NCBI RefSeq assembly: GCF_004011505.1
Contig: NZ_SAUN01000001.1
Location: 4,836,001-4,900,000, forward strand
Source: Nonomuraea polychroma
GTDB lineage: Bacteria > Actinomycetota > Actinomycetes > Streptosporangiales > Streptosporangiaceae
Length of the DNA: 64,000 nucleotides
Direction of reading: 5' to 3'
The notes under the pieces were generated by a model. The model ran no database searches, was not told where the DNA came from, and saw only the letters and a program-made list of their open reading frames with translations. The translations under genes and the position numbers were made by a program. Positions 8,073 through 16,437 of the stretch are shown here, piece after piece; position 1 is the first letter of the stretch, and every line of letters begins with the position of its first letter.

Positions 8073-8737
8073 TCAAGGTACTGCTCGTGGACGACCACGC
8101 GGTGGTCCGCGTGGGGCTGCGCCTGCTGCTCGACACCGCGCCCGACCTGACCACGGTGGGCGAGGCGGCCGACGGACTTGACGCGATACGCCTCAGCCAT
8201 GACCTGCGTCCCGACGTCGTGCTGATGGACCTGCACCTGCCCGGCCTGGACGGGGTGGCCGCCACTGAGCGGATCATCTCCGAGCTGCCGGAGGTCAGGG
8301 TGCTGGCATTGAGCACGTTCGATCTGGAGGAGCACGTGGTCGCGGCACTGCGGGCCGGGGCATCCGGGTTCCTGCCCAAAGACGTGTCGCCGGAGGAACT
8401 GATCGAGGGCATCCGGATCGTGCACCGGGGCGAGGCGACGGTGGCACCTCGGCTGCTGCTCGGCCTGATCGGCACGTTCGTGCGCCCGGCCCGCCCGCGT
8501 GCGGTCGTGGCCCCCGCGGAGTTGTCCCTTCTGAGCGAGCGCGAGCTGCGGGTGCTGGAGCTCATCGCGCGCGGCCTGTCCAACGCGCAGATCGCGGAGG
8601 AGGTGGGGCTGTCGATGTCGACGGTGAAGAACCGCGTGAGCGAGCTGTTCGCCAAGCTGGGAGTACGAGACCGGGTCCAAGCAGTGATCGTCGCCTACGA
8701 GGTCGGGCTGGTCACGCCAGGCGACGGGCGTCCGTAG
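8069..8737 (+). CDS. LuxR-family response regulator
   Basis: 222 residues from GTG 8069, overlapping the kinase stop by four bases. Receiver domain: acidic pair D8-D9 (VLLVDDHAV), phospho-acceptor D54 in VVLMDLHLPGLDG, switch Ser in VLALSTFDLEEHV and Lys in GFLPKDVSPEEL. C-terminal GerE helix-turn-helix: LSERELRVLELIARGLSNAQ, IAEEVGLSMSTVKNRVSELF. It is the cognate partner of the kinase and may control the acyltransferase/fusion operon just upstream, as such pairs often regulate neighbouring membrane genes (inference). Confidence 0.93.
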   Translation: MIKVLLVDDHAVVRVGLRLLLDTAPDLTTVGEAADGLDAIRLSHDLRPDVVLMDLHLPGLDGVAATERIISELPEVRVLALSTFDLEEHVVAALRAGASGFLPKDVSPEELIEGIRIVHRGEATVAPRLLLGLIGTFVRPARPRAVVAPAELSLLSERELRVLELIARGLSNAQIAEEVGLSMSTVKNRVSELFAKLGVRDRVQAVIVAYEVGLVTPGDGRP

Positions 8738-8840
8738 GCGCTGTGCGAATGCCCAGGCAGAGGAAGACATAGGCAGCAACGAGCAGAAACGGGAAAGTAA
8801 TTGTGCAACGCCGAGCGAGAAACCCGAGTTCGGGCTTGAG

Positions 8841-9182
8841 GTGCAGAAAACGATTCACGTTGAGTGCATCGTTTTACGAGTGGAGGGCAAGTTCGTCCAT
8901 GACGCTCGCCTTCGCGATGAGTCGATGAGTCTTGGCGAGATCGGCGCTCAGCGCTTGGTCCTCGATCTGGGTGGCGTCTCCGCCTGGGACGATGCGGGAG
9001 TTGGGGCCGTCATCGCCGCTACGAAGCGGGTGATTTCGTTTGGAGGGTGTCTGCCCATTGCGGAGGCGGCGGACCTCTTCGAGCGTTTTCACCGGCAAGG
9101 GTTGGTCGCGCCGCGGTTTGAATTGCGCGAGAGCGTCATGCAGGCTGTGAACGAGTTCGGCCGGTCCAGCTGGAGTAAGTGA
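8841..9182 (+). CDS. STAS-domain protein (anti-sigma-antagonist-like)
   Basis: 113 residues from GTG 8841. The pattern RLVLDLGGVSAWDDAGVGAV, IAATKRVISFGGCLPIAEAA and LFERFHRQGLV is the STAS fold of SpoIIAA-like anti-anti-sigma factors. The usual phosphorylatable Ser/Thr in D-S-(T/S)-G is replaced (WDDAGVG), with Asp/Ala there, so classical switching by an anti-sigma kinase is doubtful; it could be a constitutive mimic or a sulfate/stressosome-type scaffold. No anti-sigma factor is next to it. Weak ribosome site (TTGAG before GTG). Confidence 0.7.
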   Translation: MQKTIHVECIVLRVEGKFVHDARLRDESMSLGEIGAQRLVLDLGGVSAWDDAGVGAVIAATKRVISFGGCLPIAEAADLFERFHRQGLVAPRFELRESVMQAVNEFGRSSWSK

Positions 9183-9369
9183 CTCGTGAACAAATTGATC
9201 ACGGGCGCGCCGGCATCGGGTGAATTATCACGTACATCGCCAAGAGCGATCCCGATCAGTACTGGGCTTTCCATGTCGACCGCGAGAACCAGCGCATTTG
9301 CCACAGCCGTCACCAGGACGGATACACCCTCACAGCCTGATCTAACCAGTCACTGCGGAAGAGCTACAC

Positions 9370-9773
9370 CCATCCCGGGGTGTGGCGTGCTCGGCGCGGC
9401 GACCATCATCGGGGAGACCGCGGGCGTGCACCGTTTCCGGTCCAAGGCGGCCTTCGCCCGCTTCACCGGAACCGCGCCCATCCCGGTCTGGTCGGGCAAC
9501 AGCAGCCGAGTACGGCTCAACCGTGGCGGCAATCGGCGGTTGAACTCAGCGCTGCACATGATCGCCGTGACCCAGACGCGTGGCGTCGGCCCGGGCAAGG
9601 CCTACGTCGAGCGCCTGATGGCCGAGGGCAAGACCCGCACCGAGGCCGTCCGCCTGCTGCCCCGACGCATCTCCGACGTGGTCTACCGCACCCTCAAGCG
9701 CACCGACACCACCGCCTCCCAGACGAGTGACCACAAGATGGCCATGGCGGCTTGACGACATAGGAGCATCCGG
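9370..9773 (+). pseudogene. IS110-family transposase C-terminal fragment (copy 2)
   Basis: Same-orientation repeat of 2198-2599. It starts abruptly at CCATCCCGGGG with no transposase sequence upstream and runs through IPVWSGNSSRVRLNRGGNRR to TGA 9753-9755. An open frame extends back to 9186 but that part is not transposase. Immediately downstream, as in copy 1, is an IS3-type orfB, but from a different IS3 member. Confidence 0.88.
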
Positions 9774-9790
9774 GAGACGGATCTGCCGAG

Positions 9791-10395
9791 ATGAGGTTCT
9801 GGCTGATCGATGTGGAGAAGGACCACCACGATGTCTCCCTGCTGGCCCGGGTGCTGGGTGTGTCGCGCCAGGGTTACTACGCCTGGGCGGCCCGGCAGGG
9901 ACGCGGCCCATCGGCACGAGGGCGCCGCGACGCCGAGCTGACCGAGCAGATTCGCCGGCATCACCAGGCCTCTGATGAGATCTACGGGTCGCCGCGCATC
10001 CACGGCCGGACTGCGCGAGCTGGATGGGGTCCGGGTGGGCCGCAAGCGAGTGGCCCGGCTGATGCGCGCCGCCGGGCTGGCCGGAGTGAGCCGGCGCAAG
10101 GGCTGCGCACCACCGTCGCCGACCCGTGTGCCGCGGCCGCCTCCGATCTGGTCCGGCGCCGGTTCTGCGCCGATGAGCCGAACCGGATCTGGACGGCCGA
10201 CATCACGTACGTGCCGACCTGGCAGGACTTCGTCTATCTGGCCGTGGTGCTGGATGTGTTCTCCCGCCGGATCGTCGGCTGGGCGATGGTCGAGCACATG
10301 CGCACCGAGTTGGTGACCGACGCGCTGCGATGGCGATCCACCAGCGCCGCCCGCACGCCGGAGTGATTCATCACAGCGATTCCGGGGTGCGCTGG
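9791..10395 (+). pseudogene. IS3-family orfB, frameshifted and 3'-truncated
   Basis: ATG 9791 gives MRFWLIDVEKDHHDVSLLAR, then VLGVSRQGYYAWAARQG and SDEIYGSPRIHG. A shift moves to LRELDGVRVGRKRVARLMRA (9985-10090) and back to LVRRRFCADEPNRIWTADIT, YVPTWQDFVYLAVVLDVFSR, RIVGWAMVEHMRTELV. First catalytic Asp is in WTADIT and second in VLDVFSR. A last shift near 10340 leads to HAGVIHHSDSGVRW, after which the gene is cut at about 10395. The final DDE Glu is missing. Confidence 0.88.
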
Positions 10396-10720
10396 TCGGG
10401 GCGGCACCGATCACCATCGTGAGTTCGGCCTCGAGCGCTTCCACCTTGCGCCGCAGCCGCTCCAGCTCGGCCTGCTCGCCGCTCTTGCCCGAGCGTTTGC
10501 CGCCCTTGGCCAGGCCGTCCAGCGCTCCCGCCTCGGCCGCCCGCCGCCACTCCACGAGATGCGAGGAGTACAGCCCTTCCCGCCGCAGCAGCGCGCCCCG
10601 CGCGCCCGGTTCGGTCAGCGCGTCGTATTCGGCCAAGATCGCCTGCTTGTACTCGGGCGTGAACGTCCGCCGCCGCGGCCGGTCCGCGCGTGGCCCCTGC
10701 TTGCCCTTACCCGAGCTCAT
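10396..10720 (-). pseudogene. IS3-family orfA remnant of another element
   Basis: From ATG 10720 (minus) MSSGKGKQGPRADRPRRRTF, TPEYKQAILAEYDALTEPGA, LLRREGLYSSHLVEWRRA and a coiled LERLRRKVEALEAELTMVIG. This is a typical OrfA: helix-turn-helix followed by leucine zipper. It runs into the 3' cut end of the opposite-strand orfB at about 10395, so two IS3 elements have been joined tail to tail by deletion or insertion. Confidence 0.82.
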
Positions 10721-10939
10721 TGCTCCATCATCGGCGATCGACGCCGGGGAACGCTCGGCCAGTCTCATGCTCACGGTTCGTTGAGATCCTTACTCACCCT
10801 CATCAGTCAGATGAACTGTAGTCACATCAGTCTCAACAAACCCTGACAGAGAGGGTGGCTCACTTTGTGCTAGATCTCAGTCAGATCGTCACGAACTACA
10901 CCACTCGATGGGACGCCATCGCCCGTTGAGGGCCCTGCC

Positions 10940-11235
10940 GCAGGCGCCGGTCCGCGTGCCAGGCTGTGCTTGCCCGTAGGAAGGAGGCGATCGCCGTGAC
11001 GACGTGGTATTGGTGCGGGGCGGGCGGTTCAACCTTGTGGCAGTGGAAGAGATAGCGGCCGCGGTAGCCGTCGAAATGGGTGATGATCTGCACAGGCTTT
11101 CCCTGCCGCAGTGAGATGGTGTCCTTGAGCCCCCGGCCTTGTCGAGCTGGTCGTACCCCTCCACGGTCAGGGTCTTTGAGCGGCGGACCAGCTGCGCGAA
11201 CGTGATCGTTCGCGTACTGAGGATCAGGGAATGCC
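10940..11235 (-). pseudogene. Multicopper oxidase C-terminal remnant
   Basis: Minus strand: TRTITFAQLVRRSKTLTVEG, YDQLDKAGG, then (frameshift at about 11125) LKDTISLRQGKPVQIITHFD and GYRGRYLFHCHKVE. YLFHCHKVE is the H-C-H motif around the type 1 copper cysteine in the last cupredoxin domain. The family continues H-E-D--MM, but here PPAPHQYHVV follows, so the essential ligands are lost. No N-terminal domains are found upstream. Confidence 0.7.
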
Positions 11236-11495
11236 GGATCCGGCTTGCTTGCTCCCCGAGGGGATGTCTATTTCCCATCCTCGGCACAGAGTTACATGTC
11301 CGTTTGCCACATCTGTCCATCTTGGCAGGGAGAGGTCCGAGCATCGCCACCAGTGCGCTCGGCGAACATGGTCAAAAACGATCTTCGGTACGCGCGTTCT
11401 CCGCCCACGCGGTACACCCGGACGGTGAAGTCTGGTGGACGGCGAACCTGACGTGGGCCACCGAGCCCACCCCCGGGCGAGTCCATATGGGGCGT
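11236..11495. other. No gene recognised between oxidase relic and DoxX gene
   Basis: Short open frames on both strands give Arg/Ser/Pro-rich translations with no motif I know. Probably eroded sequence belonging to the multicopper oxidase locus, but I cannot show it. Confidence 0.3.
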
Positions 11496-11846
11496 TTATT
11501 GCGTCACGGCCAGGGAAAGGGAGGCGACTGCCAGCGCGAGATAGCATCCGGGAAATATGATCTTGAGGAGCACGCGGGCGCGGATGTGGGCGACGATGGC
11601 GCCGGCAAAGTACAGGACGAGCCCGATCGCGGCGGCGATGCCGAGGAGCCGAACGCCCATGAGCCCGAGAACCAGCCCGGCGGCTCCAGCGGCCTTGAGC
11701 AGGCCGAGCGTAGGGATCCAGGACGTGGGAAGGCCCAGTTCCACCTGATTGGCGAGAACGAACCTGGCCCCGGCGAAGTCAACGATGGCGGCCCAGACGT
11801 TGGCCACGATCGTGAGGACGCTGACGATCACATATGCGGTGAACAC
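11496..11846 (-). CDS. DoxX-like membrane protein
   Basis: 116 residues from GTG 11846. Four hydrophobic helices: YVIVSVLTIVANVWAAIVDF, the mid-section WIPTLGLLKAAGAAGLVLGL, GIAAAIGLVLYFAGAIVAHI and CYLALAVASLSLAVTQ. The spacing and the P-LG-LK-AGA-GL-LG motif are those of the DoxX_2 group of small quinone/redox-associated membrane proteins. Ribosome site weak. It stands alone, 530 bases downstream (in its own direction) of the FAD monooxygenase gene. Membership in the redox island is plausible but not shown. Confidence 0.75.
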   Translation of the reverse strand: MFTAYVIVSVLTIVANVWAAIVDFAGARFVLANQVELGLPTSWIPTLGLLKAAGAAGLVLGLMGVRLLGIAAAIGLVLYFAGAIVAHIRARVLLKIIFPGCYLALAVASLSLAVTQ

Positions 11847-12372
11847 TTTGCCATGCTTTCCGTTTCAGCCGATCACTCACAGTCGGTGCGGGGTGCCGCG
11901 CGTGGAATGTCCGAGCGGCGTCAGTCCGCCAACAACGCCCGTAGGTGGCGGTTGACGGCTCAGGGCAGGAGAACTGGAATGCGTGCCCCAGCCGTCCAGG
12001 ACGTGGAGTCGCGCCGCGGGGCAGTCACTGTCTCAGTCGCCCACGCGTCGACCGGACCACAATGAGGAGCCGAATCGGTCGTCGCCAATGCGTCTCCCTC
12101 CAGACGGTACGGCAGCCGCGGTTGTGACATCTCAGGCGGTGATGATCGCTTCGTACTTGCGGGCTCGCGAGCCTGAGTAGCCTGTCCTGGTTGCGAGGAT
12201 GACAACCGTGCAGTGCCGTACTGCTGGCGAGCCGCGAGCAGGGCCAGGACGGCGCGGCGCAGGCGCACCGCGGGGGCGCCTCCAGGAGCTCGTGGATGCC
12301 TCGGCCGGAAAGGGATCGCATACTGTGCCACCAGGTGCGCCATGCCGGCCTGCGCCGTCACGCCATCGGCCC
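11847..12372. other. 525-base stretch with no assignable gene
   Basis: Both strands were read. The minus strand carries ALLAARQQYGTARLSSSQPG and, in another frame, a terminal SRARKYEAIITA, neither of which I can place. Probably decayed coding sequence or spacer. Confidence 0.3.
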
Positions 12373-13635
12373 TCACGCGTGCGCGCGGACGCGCTCGGCG
12401 GGACCGGGGTGTGCCAAGTCGGGGTGGGCGAAATCAATGTCTTTCATCCGGGCCGCCTTGCCCTTGGTCCGCCACCGAAAGAACAACGGGGAGGTCACCG
12501 GCATCTTGCTCACTCGCACCATCATCCTGCGCCACGCAAGTTGCAAGCGCGTGGCCGGGACGAACAGGCTGCGCATCTGCATCCCGTTGCTTTGCAGGTA
12601 GCTGATGGAGGGACGCAGCCGCTGCTCCCATTGTGTCAGTGCCTCGGTCACGCTGCCGGGGTGGCGGGCCAGCATGGTGCCCAGCAGGTCGGCCCCGGCC
12701 ATCCCGGTCGAGGCGCCCATCCCCGCATACAGGGTCACGCACCAGGCCGCGTCGCCGACGAGCACCACTCGGCCGCGATGCCAGCTGTCCATGTGGACCT
12801 GCTCGACCGAGTCGAACAGCACATGCTCGGCCGACTCCAGCGCGTCCAGCGCCGCGCCCAAGACCGGGCCGGTCGGCTCCGGGCCGAACACCTCGCGCAC
12901 CCGCTCGGCCTTCGGCCGGGTGAATTCGGCATCCACATCGTCGGTACGGTAGCTCAGCAACACGGTCGGCGGACGGTCCTTGAACGGGAAGATCCACATC
13001 GAACGCCCGGCTTCGGCCAGGATGACGGAATCGCTCTGGTCGTAGCCGGGGAGCGCGCCGGGCAGTTGGTAGGCGACTGCCATGTAGTTCATCCGGCGCA
13101 GGTGGTTCTCGTGCGGCCCGAACACCAGTTGCCGAACCGTGGAGCGCAGCCCGTCCGCGCCGACGACCAGATCGAAGCGCTCGGTCACCGAGGTCCCGCC
13201 GGCGGTGCCGGCCAGCGTCACGTTCACCCCGTCGGCGTCCTGCTCGATCCGGGTCGGCACGGTGGCGTAACGGATCTCGACATCGGACGGCAGCGCGGCA
13301 AAACCGGCTTCCTCCACGTCTCCCCGCATCATCATCCACGGCTGGCCGAAGTCCTTGAAGGTCATCCCGGGCCGACGCCTGCCAGCCCGGTCGATGTCGT
13401 AACCGGCGCCGTCCGGACCTCGATCGGTCAGCTTGTCCAAAATGCCCAGGCGTTGGGCAGCAGCACGGCCGGCGCCGAACAGCGCTATGAAGTATCCACC
13501 GGACCGCCGACCGGCGGCCCGCTCGATGATGACCGGCGTCCAGCCGATCTGCCGCAGCCGCAGCGCTGTCGCGATCCCACTGATGCCCAGCCCGACCACC
13601 AGAGCTCGGCGGCCGCCGTTGTTCATTGCGTCCAT
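12373..13635 (-). CDS. FAD-dependent monooxygenase (PHBH/TetX type)
   Basis: 420 residues. ATG 13635 follows AAGGAGAAACTTC, an excellent ribosome site. Domain marks: Rossmann GxGxxG in ALVVGLGISGIATALRLRQI, the DG motif DLVVGADGLRSTVRQLVF and the GD motif GRVVLVGDAAWCVTLYAGMG. These are group A flavoprotein hydroxylases that use NAD(P)H and O2 on aromatic or polyketide-like substrates, in the cytosol. No substrate can be named. Upstream there is a decayed copy of a divergent ECF41 promoter module (13736-13799) whose minus-strand half points at this gene, so it probably belongs to the oxidoreductase partners of an ECF41 sigma factor that has since been lost. The last ~70 residues are basic and diverge from the family. 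Confidence 0.9.
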   Translation of the reverse strand: MDAMNNGGRRALVVGLGISGIATALRLRQIGWTPVIIERAAGRRSGGYFIALFGAGRAAAQRLGILDKLTDRGPDGAGYDIDRAGRRRPGMTFKDFGQPWMMMRGDVEEAGFAALPSDVEIRYATVPTRIEQDADGVNVTLAGTAGGTSVTERFDLVVGADGLRSTVRQLVFGPHENHLRRMNYMAVAYQLPGALPGYDQSDSVILAEAGRSMWIFPFKDRPPTVLLSYRTDDVDAEFTRPKAERVREVFGPEPTGPVLGAALDALESAEHVLFDSVEQVHMDSWHRGRVVLVGDAAWCVTLYAGMGASTGMAGADLLGTMLARHPGSVTEALTQWEQRLRPSISYLQSNGMQMRSLFVPATRLQLAWRRMMVRVSKMPVTSPLFFRWRTKGKAARMKDIDFAHPDLAHPGPAERVRAHA

Positions 13636-13694
13636 GAAGTTTCTCCTTCCAGGGGTATGGGCGACTCCGGTCGTGAAGCCGCAGTGGCTATTGC

Positions 13695-13709
13695 GTCCTC
13701 AGTGAGGAC
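13695..13709. promoter_or_regulatory. 15-bp perfect palindrome in the monooxygenase leader
   Basis: GTCCTCA-G-TGAGGAC, a 7-bp inverted repeat around one base. It lies about 60 bases upstream of the monooxygenase ATG and downstream of the predicted ECF41-type promoter, a position suited to a repressor operator. No matching regulator gene is adjacent. Confidence 0.4.
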
Positions 13710-13735
13710 AGCTAGGGCAAGCCGCCTAGCAGTAC

Positions 13736-13799
13736 GACGACACAGCCCCTCGAAATGCGAGGCGGCGCGGCAACTTCACCTCCGCTGAGATGTCTCGTC
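13736..13799. promoter_or_regulatory. Decayed divergent ECF41 promoter module
   Basis: Minus-strand half: CCTCGCA (13756-13762), 16 bases, CGTC (13736-13739), directed at the FAD monooxygenase. Plus-strand half: CTTCACC (13774-13780), only 15 bases, CGTC (13796-13799), directed at nothing recognisable. The two -35 boxes are 11 bases apart, exactly as in the intact module at 20179-20243, and the inner sequences match (ACACAGCCCCTCGAAATG here). The plus half seems to be the fossil promoter of a deleted sigma gene. Confidence 0.6.
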
Positions 13800-13809
13800 G
13801 AACTGGTTC

Positions 13810-14178
13810 ACGTCGTGTCTTGATGCAGGCCCGAGGCGTTGAACTGTGTCGCGTCAAGCGGGGTGGGACTGGGCCCTGGAGTTCGCCCACCCGGCCTCAG
13901 ATCGGTGTCGCTTTCCCCACTGGCCGGACTCGTAGTCGCCGACAGGTGGTGTCCGCGGACGACCTCGTTGCGGGACCCTTGATGACGCAGCCCCAGGAGG
14001 AGTGGGGTGGTAACCCTCCTCTCTCCCCGCCCCCGGTGCCTCAAAGGCCGTCCGGCGGTACCGTCCCGACGATCGGCACAACCGCGGCACCGCCCTGGTG
14101 CCGCTGGACGAACGCAGCAATCCCAGGTTGAGCAATGGCGCGGCACTCGGGCTCGTGGCCATGATTGGTCTGATCGTC
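13810..14178. other. Unassigned stretch; possible membrane-protein remnant
   Basis: The plus strand around 14098-14245 reads MPLDERSNPRLSNGAALGLV then AMIGLIVLATPLIAARVHW, a single hydrophobic segment in an otherwise featureless region. Open frames across 13790-14180 are short and mutually inconsistent. I could not assign a family; treat as eroded DNA. Confidence 0.3.
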
Positions 14179-15186
14179 CTAGCCACCCCGCTGATCGCGG
14201 CCCGGGTCCACTGGGCGAGCCGGGCGTTGCTTGGCGACCGGCTCGTGCGAGGTGTCGGAGCGCGGGTGTGCCGTGAGGCGCGGGTCATACGGTTCGTCAT
14301 GTCGAGAGGGTCGAGGCAGCTTGGAGGGGGCGCGGATGATGTCGATGCGGCTGATGCGGTTCTCGAGGAGCGTCAACGAGACGACGCTGGTCAGCGAGTC
14401 GCCGTCGAAGAAGCCGAGGCCGGGGGTGCCGTTGACGTTGAGGATCTTCGCATGCTCGGACGGCTTGAGCATTCTGATCGCTCCGCTGAGGAAGCGCGCC
14501 ACGTTATCGGCGCCGTGCACGGGACGGCGGGCAGCGGTGACCTGGCCGCCGCCGTCGCTGGTCAAGATGACGTCCGGGTCAAGCGCCTCAAGGAGGGGCG
14601 CCAGGTCGCCGCCGATTGCCGCCTGGAGGAACCTTGTCACAGCCTCGTTGTGCTCGGTGGCACGGACTGTGACGCGTGGTGCCCGGGCGTTGATGTGCGC
14701 GCGGGCGCGGGCCGCGAGTTGGCGGACGGCGGCAGGTGTGCGGCCGACCGTCTGTGCGACGTCGGTGAACCTCATGCCGAACAGGTCGTGCAGGACCCAA
14801 GCGGTGCGCTCGGCCGGGGTCAGCGTCTCCAGGACGACCAGGAGCGCGTAGCTGATCGTGTCGTCGAGGGTTACCCGGTCGGCCGGGTCCTGATCTGTCG
14901 GGCCGAGTTCGACGATGGGCTCGGGCAGCCATGGTCCGAGGTAGAGCTCACGGCGTAGACGAGCAGAGCGCAGCGTGTCGAGGGCGGCGCGGGCGACGGT
15001 GGTCGTGGCGAACGCCTCCACGTCGGCAATCGGCTCTCGGCCGTCCGCGGCGATCAGACGCAGCCAGCATTCGGAGACGACGTCCTCGGCCTCGGCATGG
15101 CTGCCGAGCACGGCATACGCCACACGGACGAGGCGTGGCCGGACCTGCTCGTAGGCAGCGGCGAGTTCGCTCTCTCGGGCGTTCAC
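14179..15186 (-). CDS. ECF41-family sigma factor (SigJ-like)
   Basis: 335 residues from GTG 15186, overlapping the stop of the NmrA-type gene (GTGA). Sigma2: YEQVRPRLVRVAYAVLGSHA and EAEDVVSECWLRL; the ECF41 linker motif WLPEP is present (LGPWLPEPIVELG); sigma4: LTPAERTAWVLHDLFGMRF and GRTPAAVRQLAARARAHI. The C-terminal ~130 residues form the SnoaL/NTF2-like extension typical of ECF41, with DGGG (TSDGGGQVTA); the terminal NPDKL is degenerate (APSKL). In this class the extension replaces a separate anti-sigma factor. Last gene of a three-gene operon with a consensus-like ECF41 promoter in front, so autoregulation is likely. Confidence 0.92.
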   Translation of the reverse strand: MNARESELAAAYEQVRPRLVRVAYAVLGSHAEAEDVVSECWLRLIAADGREPIADVEAFATTTVARAALDTLRSARLRRELYLGPWLPEPIVELGPTDQDPADRVTLDDTISYALLVVLETLTPAERTAWVLHDLFGMRFTDVAQTVGRTPAAVRQLAARARAHINARAPRVTVRATEHNEAVTRFLQAAIGGDLAPLLEALDPDVILTSDGGGQVTAARRPVHGADNVARFLSGAIRMLKPSEHAKILNVNGTPGLGFFDGDSLTSVVSLTLLENRISRIDIIRAPSKLPRPSRHDEPYDPRLTAHPRSDTSHEPVAKQRPARPVDPGRDQRGG

Positions 15187-15995
15187 GACCGGCCCGGTCC
15201 CGGCATGCTGTGGGGTTCGGCGCTGCGGTCTCGGCCGTGGGCGGGCGCCGGCGTCTTGGCGTCGGTGGCGACCCATTCAGCGAAGGTGATCTTGCCGCGT
15301 GGCCCGGGCTCGGTGGGCAGCAGCCCGCCGCCACCCATGGCCTTGCCGACCGGACCAGGCAGGCGCACCGGGATGACAAGCCGGTGTTCGCCGCGCGCTC
15401 GGAGCAATCGGCGCACCAGGTCCGGCATCGTGTGCCTCTCGGGACCGGCGAGCTCGGGAGCCAGACCGGTGGGTGTGCTCCTTCGGGCGAGTTCGACCAG
15501 GGCTTCGGCGACCTCTCGGGCCGCGATGGGCTGGCTGAGCTGCTGGGGCACGAACACGAACGGTCCCCCGCGTGCCAGCGTCTGCGCGGCGAACTCGTGG
15601 AACTGCGTCGTCCGCAGCACGCTCCCCGGGACTTTGCCGGAGAGCACCAGTTCCTCCTGACGCCGCTTGCCGAGGTAGTAACCCAGGTCCACACGGTCGC
15701 TGCCCACAATCGAGAGGGCGACATGATGGACAACTCCGGCACGCTCGCCCGCTGTGAGCAGGTTCGTCGTAGCGGATTCGAAGAACGCGATGGCTTGCCT
15801 CTTGGCGAGGGTGCCCACATTGCTCACGTCGATCACAGCCGTCACGCCATGGAGCGCTTCTTCAAGGCCCGCACCCGTGGTCAGGTCGACGCCGGTCGAG
15901 CGGGCGAGCACCACTGGGGTGTCGCCGGCGGCGTACACCGCATCCACAACCAGCCTGCCGACCCAGCCAGTGCCCCCGGCCACTGCGATCTTCAC
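15183..15995 (-). CDS. NmrA/SDR-a NAD(P)-binding oxidoreductase
   Basis: 270 residues from GTG 15995, which overlaps the membrane-protein stop (GTGA). N-terminal glycine motif MKIAVAGGTGWVGRLVVDAV, then AVIDVSNVGTLAKRQAIAFF, a catalytic-site Tyr-Lys region DLGYYLGKRRQEELVLSG and SVLRTTQFHEFAAQ. These atypical SDRs act as NAD(P)H-dependent reductases or redox sensors, and are among the oxidoreductases (the O of COE) habitually encoded beside ECF41 sigma genes. It sits between a small membrane protein and the sigma factor, all overlapping by four bases. Confidence 0.88.
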   Translation of the reverse strand: MKIAVAGGTGWVGRLVVDAVYAAGDTPVVLARSTGVDLTTGAGLEEALHGVTAVIDVSNVGTLAKRQAIAFFESATTNLLTAGERAGVVHHVALSIVGSDRVDLGYYLGKRRQEELVLSGKVPGSVLRTTQFHEFAAQTLARGGPFVFVPQQLSQPIAAREVAEALVELARRSTPTGLAPELAGPERHTMPDLVRRLLRARGEHRLVIPVRLPGPVGKAMGGGGLLPTEPGPRGKITFAEWVATDAKTPAPAHGRDRSAEPHSMPGPGRS

Positions 15996-16429
15996 GTCTT
16001 CCCCTCTCCATTCACGCTGACGGGCATGGCCGGCCGGGTGGGCAGGAGCAGCAGTGCGGCCAGAACGACCATTCCGCCGAGCGCGATGATATTTGCGATC
16101 TTGTCAACCGTGTCGTACATGTCCAGGTGCAACATGTGGAAGACGAAGTGCGGGATGCTGAACACCAGCCATGCGGCTCCGGCCAAGCGCATCGTCTCCG
16201 TTCGCGGGCGTGCCGTCGCCCAGGTGCTGACGAGCAGCATCGAGAGGAACAGGCCGCCGGTGTCGCGTGTCATGTGCTCGTTGTAGGGGCCCAGCGCCGA
16301 TACCCAGTGCCGCCCGGGCAGCGGGAACGAGGTGTAGAAGGAGTGGGGAGCGAACTGCGCCCACACGCCGATGCCTGCCGCTACCACTGCCATCACGGCG
16401 GCAAGTAGTCGTTTGGTGCGGAGCTTCAT
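15992..16429 (-). CDS. Four-helix membrane protein, first gene of sigma operon
   Basis: 145 residues from ATG 16429 (another ATG lies two codons upstream at 16435). Hydrophobic segments: LLAAVMAVVAAGIGVWAQFA, TGGLFLSMLLVSTWATA, LAGAAWLVFSIPHFVFHMLH and IANIIALGGMVVLAALLLLP. Histidines in PHFVFHMLHLDMYD recur in this unnamed family of small membrane proteins that accompany NmrA and ECF genes. The -10-like CGTC of a perfect ECF41 consensus ends only nine bases before ATG 16429, so the message is probably leaderless or nearly so, which supports this start. Function unknown. Confidence 0.78.
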   Translation of the reverse strand: MKLRTKRLLAAVMAVVAAGIGVWAQFAPHSFYTSFPLPGRHWVSALGPYNEHMTRDTGGLFLSMLLVSTWATARPRTETMRLAGAAWLVFSIPHFVFHMLHLDMYDTVDKIANIIALGGMVVLAALLLLPTRPAMPVSVNGEGKT

Positions 16430-16437
16430 ACACATTG

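Noticed and set aside
11224..11547. Extension of the multicopper oxidase relic upstream
   Set aside because: Frames above 11235 show no cupredoxin motif; left unassigned.
12199..13788. 529-codon plus-strand frame opposite the FAD monooxygenase
   Set aside because: His/Gly/Arg-rich antisense translation with no motif; the minus-strand frame has all flavoprotein motifs and a strong ribosome site.
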